A model generated the notes under the pieces. It saw only the letters and a program-made list of their open reading frames with translations. It was not told the DNA's origin and did no database searches. From the NCBI GenBank assembly GCA_947630825.1, contig CANRJA010000015.1, forward strand, positions 1-46,096: a stretch of 46,096 bases of DNA. Reading direction: 5' to 3'. A program made the translations under genes and the position numbers. Numbering within the stretch: position 1 is the first letter of the stretch; each line of letters opens with the position of its first letter. Of the stretch, positions 10,200-17,000 are shown piece by piece. Source of the stretch: an uncultured Clostridia bacterium. Lineage in GTDB: Bacteria > Bacillota > Clostridia > Oscillospirales > Ruminococcaceae.

Positions 10200-10571
10200 A
10201 TGTTTTGTAATTATTGTGGAGCACAAGTTCCTGATGATAGCATTTTTTGCAATAAATGCGGTAAAAGACTAGTGTTAGAGTCACATATTAAATCTAAAAC
10301 TAATTTGCATACAGTTAAAATAACTAGGGAAAGTCAAGCTTTTTTAGTAAATCCATCTGTTAATATTTCGATTAATGGCAAGGAGTATCTTTCAATAGAA
10401 GACGGTAAAACAATTGATTTACAGCTTGAAGAAGGAAAATATGAATTTATTTTTTATCAGTCAATTAAGAAAAAGGATAAAGTTATTTCGATTAGCTTAG
10501 ATGAGGACATACATATATACGTAAGGTGGAATCGTCTTTGGGGGCGTATTGAAGCATTTTTAATAAAGTAA
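10200..10571 (+). CDS. Small zinc-ribbon protein of unknown function
   Basis: This is a 123-residue cytoplasmic protein. Two CxxC knuckles (CNYC at residues 3-6 and CNKC at about 18-21) form an N-terminal zinc ribbon of the double-ribbon or prokaryotic RING-like type. The rest, about 35-123, reads as short beta strands around INGKEYLSIEDGK and resembles a PEGA-like carbohydrate-binding or adaptor fold, which is only a guess. An SD AAAAGGG precedes the ATG. The gene is clearly more AT-rich than its dcw neighbours and has no membrane helix. It interrupts the usual divIB-ftsA-ftsZ order, so it is probably a later insertion. Confidence 0.7.
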   Translation: MFCNYCGAQVPDDSIFCNKCGKRLVLESHIKSKTNLHTVKITRESQAFLVNPSVNISINGKEYLSIEDGKTIDLQLEEGKYEFIFYQSIKKKDKVISISLDEDIHIYVRWNRLWGRIEAFLIK

Positions 10572-10657
10572 TACTAGTTTATTTTAACAATACAGAAATA
10601 ATATACCAAAATTATACGTTTTTTCGTGTGATTTTTGCAAAAACATTAAAAAAACAC

Positions 10658-10686
10658 TTGCCAAGAGGGATAAAATATGTTAGAAT
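10658..10686 (+). promoter_or_regulatory. Sigma-A promoter of ftsZ
   Basis: TTGCCA (10658-10663), a 17 bp spacer and TAGAAT (10681-10686) predict a start near 10693, about 60 bases before the ftsZ ATG. It implies that ftsZ is transcribed independently of the upstream mur operon. Confidence 0.72.
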
Positions 10687-10752
10687 ACTAACGTATAGTA
10701 GTATGTGAATATGAATTAATATGCTATAAAAATTAAGTAGGAGGACTTTATA

Positions 10753-11829
10753 ATGAGTTTTTCAATTAGCTCAGAGGATGTTTTTGGTGCTAAGATAAAG
10801 GTAATCGGCGTCGGCGGCGGCGGTGGAAATGCTTTGAATTGTATAGCACAAGAGGGCTTATCAGGCAATGTTGATTACATAGCTGTAAATACAGACGTTC
10901 AGGCTTTGCAGAGATCTAAGGCTACTGAAAAAATTCAGATAGGCTCAAAGCTGACAAGAGGATTGGGCGCAGGCGGAAAGCCTGAAGTAGGCGAGGCTTC
11001 GGCTCAGGAAAGCAAGGAAGAAATCTCAGACGCTATAAAAGATGCTAATATGGTATTCATCACAGCCGGTATGGGCGGCGGAACAGGAACGGGTGCTGCA
11101 CCTGTAGTTGCTGAAATTGCTCAGGAGCTTGGAATATTAACAGTTGCTGTTGTTACAAAGCCGTTTGCATTTGAAGGCGCTAAAAAAATGCAGCAGGCTG
11201 AAAAAGGTATTGATGAGCTTTTAACTAATGTTGACTCACTTATCGTTATTCCTAACCAGAAGCTTTTAACAGGCGAACAGAGACTTACTATGCGTGAATC
11301 TTTCTCGCTTGCTGACAATATTTTGAAAACCGGTGTAATGTCGATAGCTGACTTGATTATCAGAAACGGCTTTATGAACGTAGACTTTGCCGACGTTACG
11401 ACAATTATGAAGGAATCCGGTCTTGCTCATATCGCTATTGGTTCGGGTAACGGCAAGGATAAGGCTCAGGAGGCTGCTAAGCAGGTTATTTCCAGTCCGC
11501 TTCTTGAAACTTCAATCAGCGGCGCAAGAAGACTTCTTGTAAACATTGTTATGTCTGAGGATATTGTTACCTCTGATATGGACGAGCTTACACAAATCAT
11601 TACACAGGCTGTTGATCCTGACGCTACTATCATATTTGGTGCGGATTACAGTCCTGACTTGACAGATACTATTGACGTTACTGTTATCGCTACAGACTTT
11701 GCCGACAGAAAGCCAAAGGACGATGCTTTGTCATCACTTAATTCTGAAGCAATGGCAAAGGCAGGAGTTAAAGCTCCTGATAATCCAAATTACTATGATG
11801 ATATTTTCAATATCATTAAAAACAAGTAA
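10753..11829 (+). CDS. ftsZ: Cell division GTPase FtsZ
   Basis: FtsZ is the tubulin homologue that forms the cytokinetic ring. The nucleotide-binding signature GGGTGTG lies at residues 108-114 and the T7 catalytic loop NVDFAD at 209-214. At 358 residues it is on the short side because the C-terminal linker is brief; the end, YYDDIFNIIKNK, is a plausible variant of the conserved peptide that binds FtsA or SepF. A strong SD (AGGAGG) precedes the ATG and a sigma-A promoter lies upstream. With no ftsA here, membrane tethering may rely on SepF or on an ftsA elsewhere. Confidence 0.96.
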   Translation: MSFSISSEDVFGAKIKVIGVGGGGGNALNCIAQEGLSGNVDYIAVNTDVQALQRSKATEKIQIGSKLTRGLGAGGKPEVGEASAQESKEEISDAIKDANMVFITAGMGGGTGTGAAPVVAEIAQELGILTVAVVTKPFAFEGAKKMQQAEKGIDELLTNVDSLIVIPNQKLLTGEQRLTMRESFSLADNILKTGVMSIADLIIRNGFMNVDFADVTTIMKESGLAHIAIGSGNGKDKAQEAAKQVISSPLLETSISGARRLLVNIVMSEDIVTSDMDELTQIITQAVDPDATIIFGADYSPDLTDTIDVTVIATDFADRKPKDDALSSLNSEAMAKAGVKAPDNPNYYDDIFNIIKNK

Positions 11830-11841
11830 TTTATGATTTTT

Positions 11842-11885
11842 ATGCACCTTGCAGCTTTGTAAGGTGCATTTATTTTCTTTTTTTA
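11842..11885 (+). terminator. Intrinsic terminator after ftsZ
   Basis: ATGCACCTT (11842-11850) pairs perfectly with AAGGTGCAT (11861-11869) around a 10-base loop, followed by a T-rich tail. It ends the dcw transcript 13 bases after the ftsZ stop. Confidence 0.85.
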
Positions 11886-11900
11886 GAAACGGTGGTTTTA

Positions 11901-12458
11901 ATGGCAGAGATAAAAAAAGTGCGGTCAAGCGAGCTCAAAGCCCGTTCGGGTGAATTTCACTGCGGAGATAAAATTCTTCTTACAGGAACGGTATATACGG
12001 CTCGTGACGCCGCACATAAAAGGTTTGACAAGCTTCTTGACGAAGGCAAAGAGCTTCCCATACCTATTGAGGGGGCAGTTATATATTATGCCGGTCCAAC
12101 GCCTGCGCCAAAAGGCAGACCTATTGGTTCGTGCGGACCTACAACATCGGGGAGAATGGACAGGTTTGCACCACGACTTTTGGACTTAGGTCTTGGCGGA
12201 ATGATAGGTAAAGGCGAACGGAACAAAGAGGTAAGAAACGCTGTTGTGAGAAACAAGGCTATATACCTTTGCTCAATAGGCGGAGCAGGAGCGCTCGCGT
12301 GCAACTGTATAAAATCCTGCGAGGTCGTGGCTTTCAACGATCTTGGCTGCGAATCGGTAAAAAAGCTCTATGTTGAGGATTTTCCGCTTGTAGTTGCAGA
12401 CGATATTTACGGCGGCGATATTTTTCAGAACGGACGAAAGGAATTTTGTTCTTTATAA
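11901..12458 (+). CDS. fumB: Fe-S type fumarate/tartrate hydratase, beta subunit
   Basis: This 185-residue protein matches the C-terminal (beta) domain of class I oxygen-sensitive hydro-lyases, which interconvert fumarate and malate or dehydrate tartrate. Signatures are LLTGTVYTARDAAH, IYYAGPTPA and GPTTSGRMD. The start ATG 11901 lies after GGTGG; an in-frame GTG at 11892 overlaps that SD. In two-subunit enzymes the alpha subunit (about 280 residues, carrying the 4Fe-4S ligands) usually sits directly upstream. Here ftsZ and its terminator are upstream, so the gene is an orphan. No clear promoter of its own was found; read-through of the ftsZ terminator is possible. It could also be a tartrate dehydratase beta subunit. 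Confidence 0.85.
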   Translation: MAEIKKVRSSELKARSGEFHCGDKILLTGTVYTARDAAHKRFDKLLDEGKELPIPIEGAVIYYAGPTPAPKGRPIGSCGPTTSGRMDRFAPRLLDLGLGGMIGKGERNKEVRNAVVRNKAIYLCSIGGAGALACNCIKSCEVVAFNDLGCESVKKLYVEDFPLVVADDIYGGDIFQNGRKEFCSL

Positions 12459-12500
12459 TGTTTTGTTTTAATTATTTGTAAATTATTCTTTAAATTATAC

Positions 12501-12529
12501 TTGACAATTAATAAATATTATGTTATTAT
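12501..12529 (+). promoter_or_regulatory. Sigma-A promoter of the sigma-factor gene
   Basis: Consensus TTGACA (12501-12506), a 17 bp spacer and TATTAT (12524-12529) place the start near 12536. This leaves about 30 bases to the coding sequence and supports the later GTG start. Confidence 0.75.
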
Positions 12530-12567
12530 ATTTATAAGTAAGTACAACAGTAACGGTGGCGGTCAGC

Positions 12568-13167
12568 GTGGGAAACGCTAAAAAACTTGATTATACAAAG
12601 CTAGATGACGAAAGGCTTGCAAGCCTTTCTAAGACCGATAAAAACGCTGTTTCTGAGCTTGTTCTCAGATATGTATTTATAATAGAATATAAGGCAAAAG
12701 CATACGGTCAGACTCCTGACGAGGTCGCCGACCTCTCTCAGGAGGGTCTTGTTGGGTTTATCAAGGCAATTCAAACCTTTGATAAGTCAAGAGGGAAAAA
12801 ATTTTCAACCTATGCTAATACTTGTATAACCAACAGAATGCTTACTAGCATTTCTAAAATGAATAAGATAAGCTTCAACGAGGCATTGAGCGACGATGTG
12901 GAAGCGATTTCCGAGATGGCAAGTGAAACTAACGGATTTGAAAGCCCTGAAAGCATTATTCTTGAAAAAGAGAAATACAGGGAAATTATTAAACGCATAT
13001 CCTGCTCGCTTACTGATTTGGAGCAGACTGTTTTTAATCTGTACCTTGAAGAAAAGACGTACCGTCAAATAGCGGAAGAGCTTTCTCTTTCGCAAAAGGC
13101 AGTAGACAACGCTATGCAAAGGGTTAGGAAAAAGTTGAAATCAGTTATAAAAAATGAAAAATATTGA
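12568..13167 (+). CDS. sigH: Sigma-70 family factor, SigH-like
   Basis: This is a sigma factor of about 199 residues with region 2 (ADLSQEGLVGFIKAIQTFD, SRGKKFSTYANTCI) and region 4 (IAEELSLSQKAVDNAMQRVRKKL). The end VDNAMQRVRKKL closely resembles SigH, which drives early sporulation genes in Firmicutes, and the N-terminal DERLASLSKTDKNAV also fits. No region 1.1 is present. GTG 12568 follows GGTGG by eight bases; GTG 12556 is an alternative four codons upstream but overlaps that SD. The location after fumB is not the classic rRNA/ribosomal locus of sigH, so the symbol is by similarity only. Confidence 0.78.
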   Translation: MGNAKKLDYTKLDDERLASLSKTDKNAVSELVLRYVFIIEYKAKAYGQTPDEVADLSQEGLVGFIKAIQTFDKSRGKKFSTYANTCITNRMLTSISKMNKISFNEALSDDVEAISEMASETNGFESPESIILEKEKYREIIKRISCSLTDLEQTVFNLYLEEKTYRQIAEELSLSQKAVDNAMQRVRKKLKSVIKNEKY

Positions 13168-13186
13168 ACCTTGTGTTCATTTTATA

Positions 13187-13270
13187 TGGCCGAATAGCTT
13201 AATATCAGAGCGTTGTTTATGCAGGCAAATCATAACAAAGGTGTCGGTGCAAGTCCGACAAGGCACACAA
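13187..13270 (+). ncRNA. Structured tRNA-like leader of unknown identity
   Basis: The segment contains a D-arm-like stretch (TAGCTTAATATCAGAGC, D stem GCTT/GAGC), then TTGTT (13213-13217) pairing with AACAA (13234-13238) around a 16-base loop, then a perfect T-arm-like stem GTCGG/CCGAC with a 7-base TGCAAGT loop (13243-13259). The spacing from arm to arm resembles tRNA, but the acceptor halves GGCCGAA and AAGGCAC barely pair, the anticodon loop is too long and no CCA follows. It may be a decayed tRNA or the structured leader of the following zinc-ribbon gene, which begins 27 bases later. Confidence 0.4.
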
Positions 13271-13296
13271 ATTTTAGCGTAAGCGAGGGAAAAATC

Positions 13297-13575
13297 ATGT
13301 TTGAAGACAAAACATTAGTTTGCAAGGAATGTGGAGAAGAATTCATATTCACAGCAGGCGAGCAGGAATTCTATGCAGAAAAAGGCTTTGAGAATGAACC
13401 TCAGAGATGTAAACCTTGCAGAGATGCAAGAAAGAAAGCTGCAAGAGAAGGAAGAGAATTGTTTACCGCAACATGTGCAGCATGCGGCGGAGAAGCTAAA
13501 ATTCCTTTCCAGCCCAGCGAGGATCGCCCTGTATATTGCAGCGAATGCTTTGCAAAGATGAAGGAAGCAGAATAA
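13297..13575 (+). CDS. Small protein with two zinc-ribbon motifs
   Basis: This 92-residue cytoplasmic protein has two cysteine clusters: CKEC (about residues 9-12) with CKPC (about 42-45), and CAAC with CSEC in the pattern CAACG...PFQPSEDRPVYCSECF. The second pattern is the CxxC zinc ribbon common as a stand-alone domain or helicase tail in Clostridia; the first matches the family of probable zinc-ribbon domains. A role in nucleic-acid or ribosome binding is inferred only. The start ATG 13297 follows GAGGGA; an in-frame upstream extension to 13213 would run through the structured leader and is unlikely. A very strong terminator follows. Confidence 0.78.
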   Translation: MFEDKTLVCKECGEEFIFTAGEQEFYAEKGFENEPQRCKPCRDARKKAAREGRELFTATCAACGGEAKIPFQPSEDRPVYCSECFAKMKEAE

Positions 13576-13601
13576 TTTAATATATTATCTAAATTCTTTC
13601 T

Positions 13602-13638
13602 AAAGGGCGCTGCCGTCTTTCGGCAGCGCCCTTTTTGT
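13602..13638 (+). terminator. Strong intrinsic terminator
   Basis: AAAGGGCGCTGCCG (13602-13615) pairs perfectly with CGGCAGCGCCCTTT (13621-13634) around TCTTT and runs into a T tail. It isolates the upstream genes from the surface-protein locus. Confidence 0.92.
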
Positions 13639-13678
13639 CTGGCAAATAATTATAAAAATTTTTATAGTAAATTTTTAA

Positions 13679-13707
13679 TTGACTAAGTTTTTAATATGTG
13701 ATATAAT
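13679..13707 (+). promoter_or_regulatory. Extended -10 promoter of the surface-protein leader
   Basis: TTGACT (13679-13684), a 17 bp spacer and TATAAT (13702-13707), with TG at 13699-13700 forming an extended -10. The predicted start is near 13714. It is the only convincing promoter between 13640 and the giant gene at 14060, which implies a leader of roughly 345 bases. Confidence 0.8.
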
Positions 13708-13736
13708 TTATATACTAATCTTTTTATGGTGATATT

Positions 13737-13787
13737 ATGATTTGTACAAAACACTCAATCCCAATAAATGTAAGGGGGGGGGGTTAA
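13737..13787 (+). CDS. Putative 16-codon leader ORF ending in the G10 tract
   Basis: ATG 13737 follows GGTGAT (13728-13733) at three bases, the same SD arrangement as the XRE gene at 32500. The ORF encodes MICTKHSIPINVRGGG and stops at TAA 13785-13787, immediately after ten consecutive G. With one G more, or one fewer, the stop is lost and the reading frame stays open across the terminator at 13850-13884. Translation of this peptide is inferred; a 16-codon ORF can arise by chance. Confidence 0.4.
   Translation: MICTKHSIPINVRGGG
13774..13783 (+). repeat. Homopolymer of ten G
   Basis: Ten consecutive G lie in the transcribed leader, 276 bases before the giant gene. Tracts of this length are prone to slipped-strand mispairing. 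The tract also starts a small hairpin GGGTT/AACCC with the following bases. Confidence 0.9.
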
Positions 13788-13849
13788 TAACCCTGCCTTT
13801 GTTTGCTGTACACAAAACACTTTATCACTACTACATAAAATTATATGGG

Positions 13850-13884
13850 GCAGTATATCTCGTAGTGAATATACTGCTTTTTCT
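13850..13884 (+). terminator. Leader terminator upstream of the giant surface gene
   Basis: GCAGTATAT (13850-13858) pairs perfectly with ATATACTGC (13869-13877) around a 10-base loop, followed by TTTTTCT. It lies between the promoter at 13679 and the coding region, so full-length mRNA requires read-through: an attenuator arrangement, or the end of a separate RNA of about 170 bases. Confidence 0.75.
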
Positions 13885-13953
13885 ATGTGTAATAATTGTA
13901 TAGTTTGTTTAAATGTGTAAATCAAAACTAAATGATTTATCCCTTTATTTCTC

Positions 13954-14007
13954 CGCACGGTTTGGGGAGTTTTAAACGGCAATATTTTGCTGTGTTTAAA
14001 CTGTGCG
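13954..14007 (+). promoter_or_regulatory. Second hairpin in the leader of the giant gene
   Basis: CGCACGGTTT (13954-13963) can pair with AAACTGTGCG (13998-14007), and a nested AGTTTTAAAC can pair with GTTTAAACT in the right arm. The two left arms compete for overlapping right-arm bases, so alternative folds are possible. It ends about 39 bases before the SD. Together with the promoter, leader ORF, G tract and terminator it fills the gap 13576-14059. Confidence 0.5.
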
Positions 14008-14059
14008 TAAATGGAACAGTGAAAATGCTCCAAAAATTTCTTTCCAGGAGGAAACTACT

Positions 14060-17000
14060 ATGAAACATAATAAGAAGACAATAAAACTAAACAGAGTAAC
14101 AAACAGATTTATATCGGTATTTTTAAGTCTGTGTATGACTGCGTCTATGGTCAGCGGCACAGCCTTTGCTGCTGTTCCCGGCCCAACAGAGAAAATTGTG
14201 GACGGTACCCGTGTGGCTGACCCCAATACCATGGACGATTATCAGAATAAGCTGTTGACTATGGAAAACGGCTCTCGCTATGCAGGCAGAGTTTGGACAG
14301 ATAAGAGCGTATTCGCTTATGATAAAAATGGCGAAAATAAGATAACATTGGATATGGCAACTGACGGCTATAACGGCAGTGTCGGCTATAATGCGGATTT
14401 TGCACATACATTTTCTGCGCTTGCAAGCTCGCAGGTTGTTAATGAGTATCCGCCCAGCCCTATTGACCTTGTTATAGTGTTCGATATGTCAGGCTCTATG
14501 GGACAGGATACGCGTTATGACATCGACTCAGGCGTTAACTCGTATGTGAAAGCAAATGATAGTGATTTCCCACAGGACGGTGTGCCAATGGACGAGCGCA
14601 TAAAAAATTCCCGAATCCAAAAGACGCTCGACGCCATAAACGAGACTATAGATGGTCTTATGGCTCAGAATCCCCAGAATAGAGTGGCAGTGTGCGGATA
14701 CGGTGCAAACGCTGTGGTTATTATGCCTCTTGCTCATTACAAGAAGGTAGACGATAAGCCCTATCTTTCCGTCGGCGGCATGGAGACTCTTTATTACCCC
14801 GGAGATCTGAAGCTCGATAACGACGGCGTGTGGAAGTGGCAGAACAACCGTGATACCTGCTATACCGTTGTGGCAAACGCAGAGATGAACACCTACACAG
14901 GTCCATTAGACGACAATACAAGCAAGGCAAAAGAGTGGACAGAACATGATTTCACCGTCAGCAACAACATAAACAGCGACGGCGTAAAGGCTTTCCCGGG
15001 CGTTGCGAAACAGGAAGGGAATTGGCTGGAAGAAAGCAAAAAATTTCAAACTAGCAGCAACGATATAGCCAATAGCAAATGGAAGCACGGCGAAAGTGAC
15101 AACCTTAAAAACGCTATGAAAGATACTAAGCACCTTACAGCCGATGACTACGTGGGTTATTTCACCAATACTCAGGGCGGCATCTATCTCGCCTATAAGC
15201 AGCTGGCAGATTCGACTGTCACCACTTACAGCGAGACGCTCTCCACCGGCGTAATGTCCACCGTTGCGAGAATACCTGCTACGATAATCATGTCAGACGG
15301 CGGTGCAAACTTCGCATTTAATGAAATGGGTAACGACCAACAAGATTATACGGTAGACGACTGGAATAATCGATATGCAGCAAAACACGGTAAATCGCCG
15401 ATTGATGACCCTAATGGTAATCTTGACGAATGGTATATGAACGACAACAATTGGGATGGCAGTGGTAATGATGGTCATAATAAGGACTATTCGCACCGTC
15501 TTGGTAATCCCAGCAGCAACGTCGGTGACGAGTGGTATAATGTCTATCTGCCAGGAGATGATACGCTCAAGCCCGGAACAAAAGAGACGACCGATGATGG
15601 AAAATGGGACGGTCTGCACGGTATATACAACACCGGTGCGGACTTCTATCAGGAAGGTACTCTTTCCACCGCGCCGAGCTGTTATAGTGCGGGCGTACTA
15701 TACAACAGCGACAACGATCCCGCAGGAACGGGCGGCACCGTAATGGAGGTGCTTCTCACCGCATCATATATGAACACCGTAGTAAAAGAGCATTATCAGC
15801 ATGGCTGGGATAAGAACAAAGCCACTGCTAGTAGCCGCATTGACCTTTCCACCTATACCATGAATGTGGATACCAAGCATGTTCCACAGTGGGGACGCTG
15901 GAGACTGTACCCGACCCTCGACCCAAAGGAATATGCCCTTGACGATATCGGCAAGTCCGACAGTACAGGTTGGGGCAGTACGAACTGGAATAATACGAAA
16001 GACAGTAAGCTCGGTGATACGTATGGCGGAAGCGATTGGGGAAAGAATAGCGTGTACATTAGCGCTGGCGCTTTCACTGGGTTGAAAAATTCTTGGGATA
16101 AGTGGAAGAGTGGCGAAGAAACCGACTTTTCAATGGGAAATGGCATAAGGATAAATCTTAGTCGTCTTGATTCTGATGGTAATGAATACAATGCAGGAGG
16201 AGACGATACCGTAAACGTTACCAACGACGACGTTATAAATAACATAGCTTACAACGAAAGGTTCTACGACGTCGATTCTGAAAAGCTCGGCGAAATCTTC
16301 GGCGAGATCCTCGATATAATTTTAGGCAAAATCTTCGTCCCCGTCTCAGGCGACAACGACGCAGGAGTAGGCGACTCAATCACCTATCAAGACCCAATTG
16401 GTGAGTATATGGAGGTAAAGAACCAGTCTATCAAAGCCAAAACGCACAACGACGAGGAAAAGGGTCAAGACGCACAGAATTACGATATGTCCCTGCTTTT
16501 GTTCGGCAAGATGCACGGCATAGTACGCACAGGGATTTATGACTACCAGTGGAACGACAAGTGGATGAAAGCTCACAAAGGGACAGAGCAAGGCGAAAAG
16601 GCAATGCCAATGGGCTGGTATAAGGGTGAAGATGCAGCGTCAGCAGAGTTTTCTGAAAGTCTGCCAAGCGGTTGCAGTACCGCCGAAGAAGCATGGGGAA
16701 ATGGTTGGGTCTACCGATTGGATTTTAAGACCTTTACTTCCTATGTTCCTATCGTAGACACACCCGAAACACCTGATGAGCTTTCTCAGCAGGCGAAGAA
16801 CACAAAATATACCCTATACCGATTTGCAGGCACAGCCGCAGAGCGAAATGAGTTATATATAAATCCCATTTACGGTGAAAAAGTGCCTGAAGCGGCGCAA
16901 AAAGCGTTTGATGAAAAATGTGAAAAAGACTCCGAAGGGAATATTACATCATACCCTGAGGGTAATGGTACATACGCTGAATATGACGGAGTATACCGTC

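Noticed and set aside
13220-13290. Cobalamin riboswitch remnant
   Set aside because: GGTGCAAGTCCGAC recalls a cobalamin riboswitch segment, but the conserved B12-box end and the other paired regions are absent.
13755-14033. Minus-strand ORF of 92 codons opposite the leader
   Set aside because: No SD, it crosses the G tract, terminator and inverted repeats, and its composition is not protein-like.
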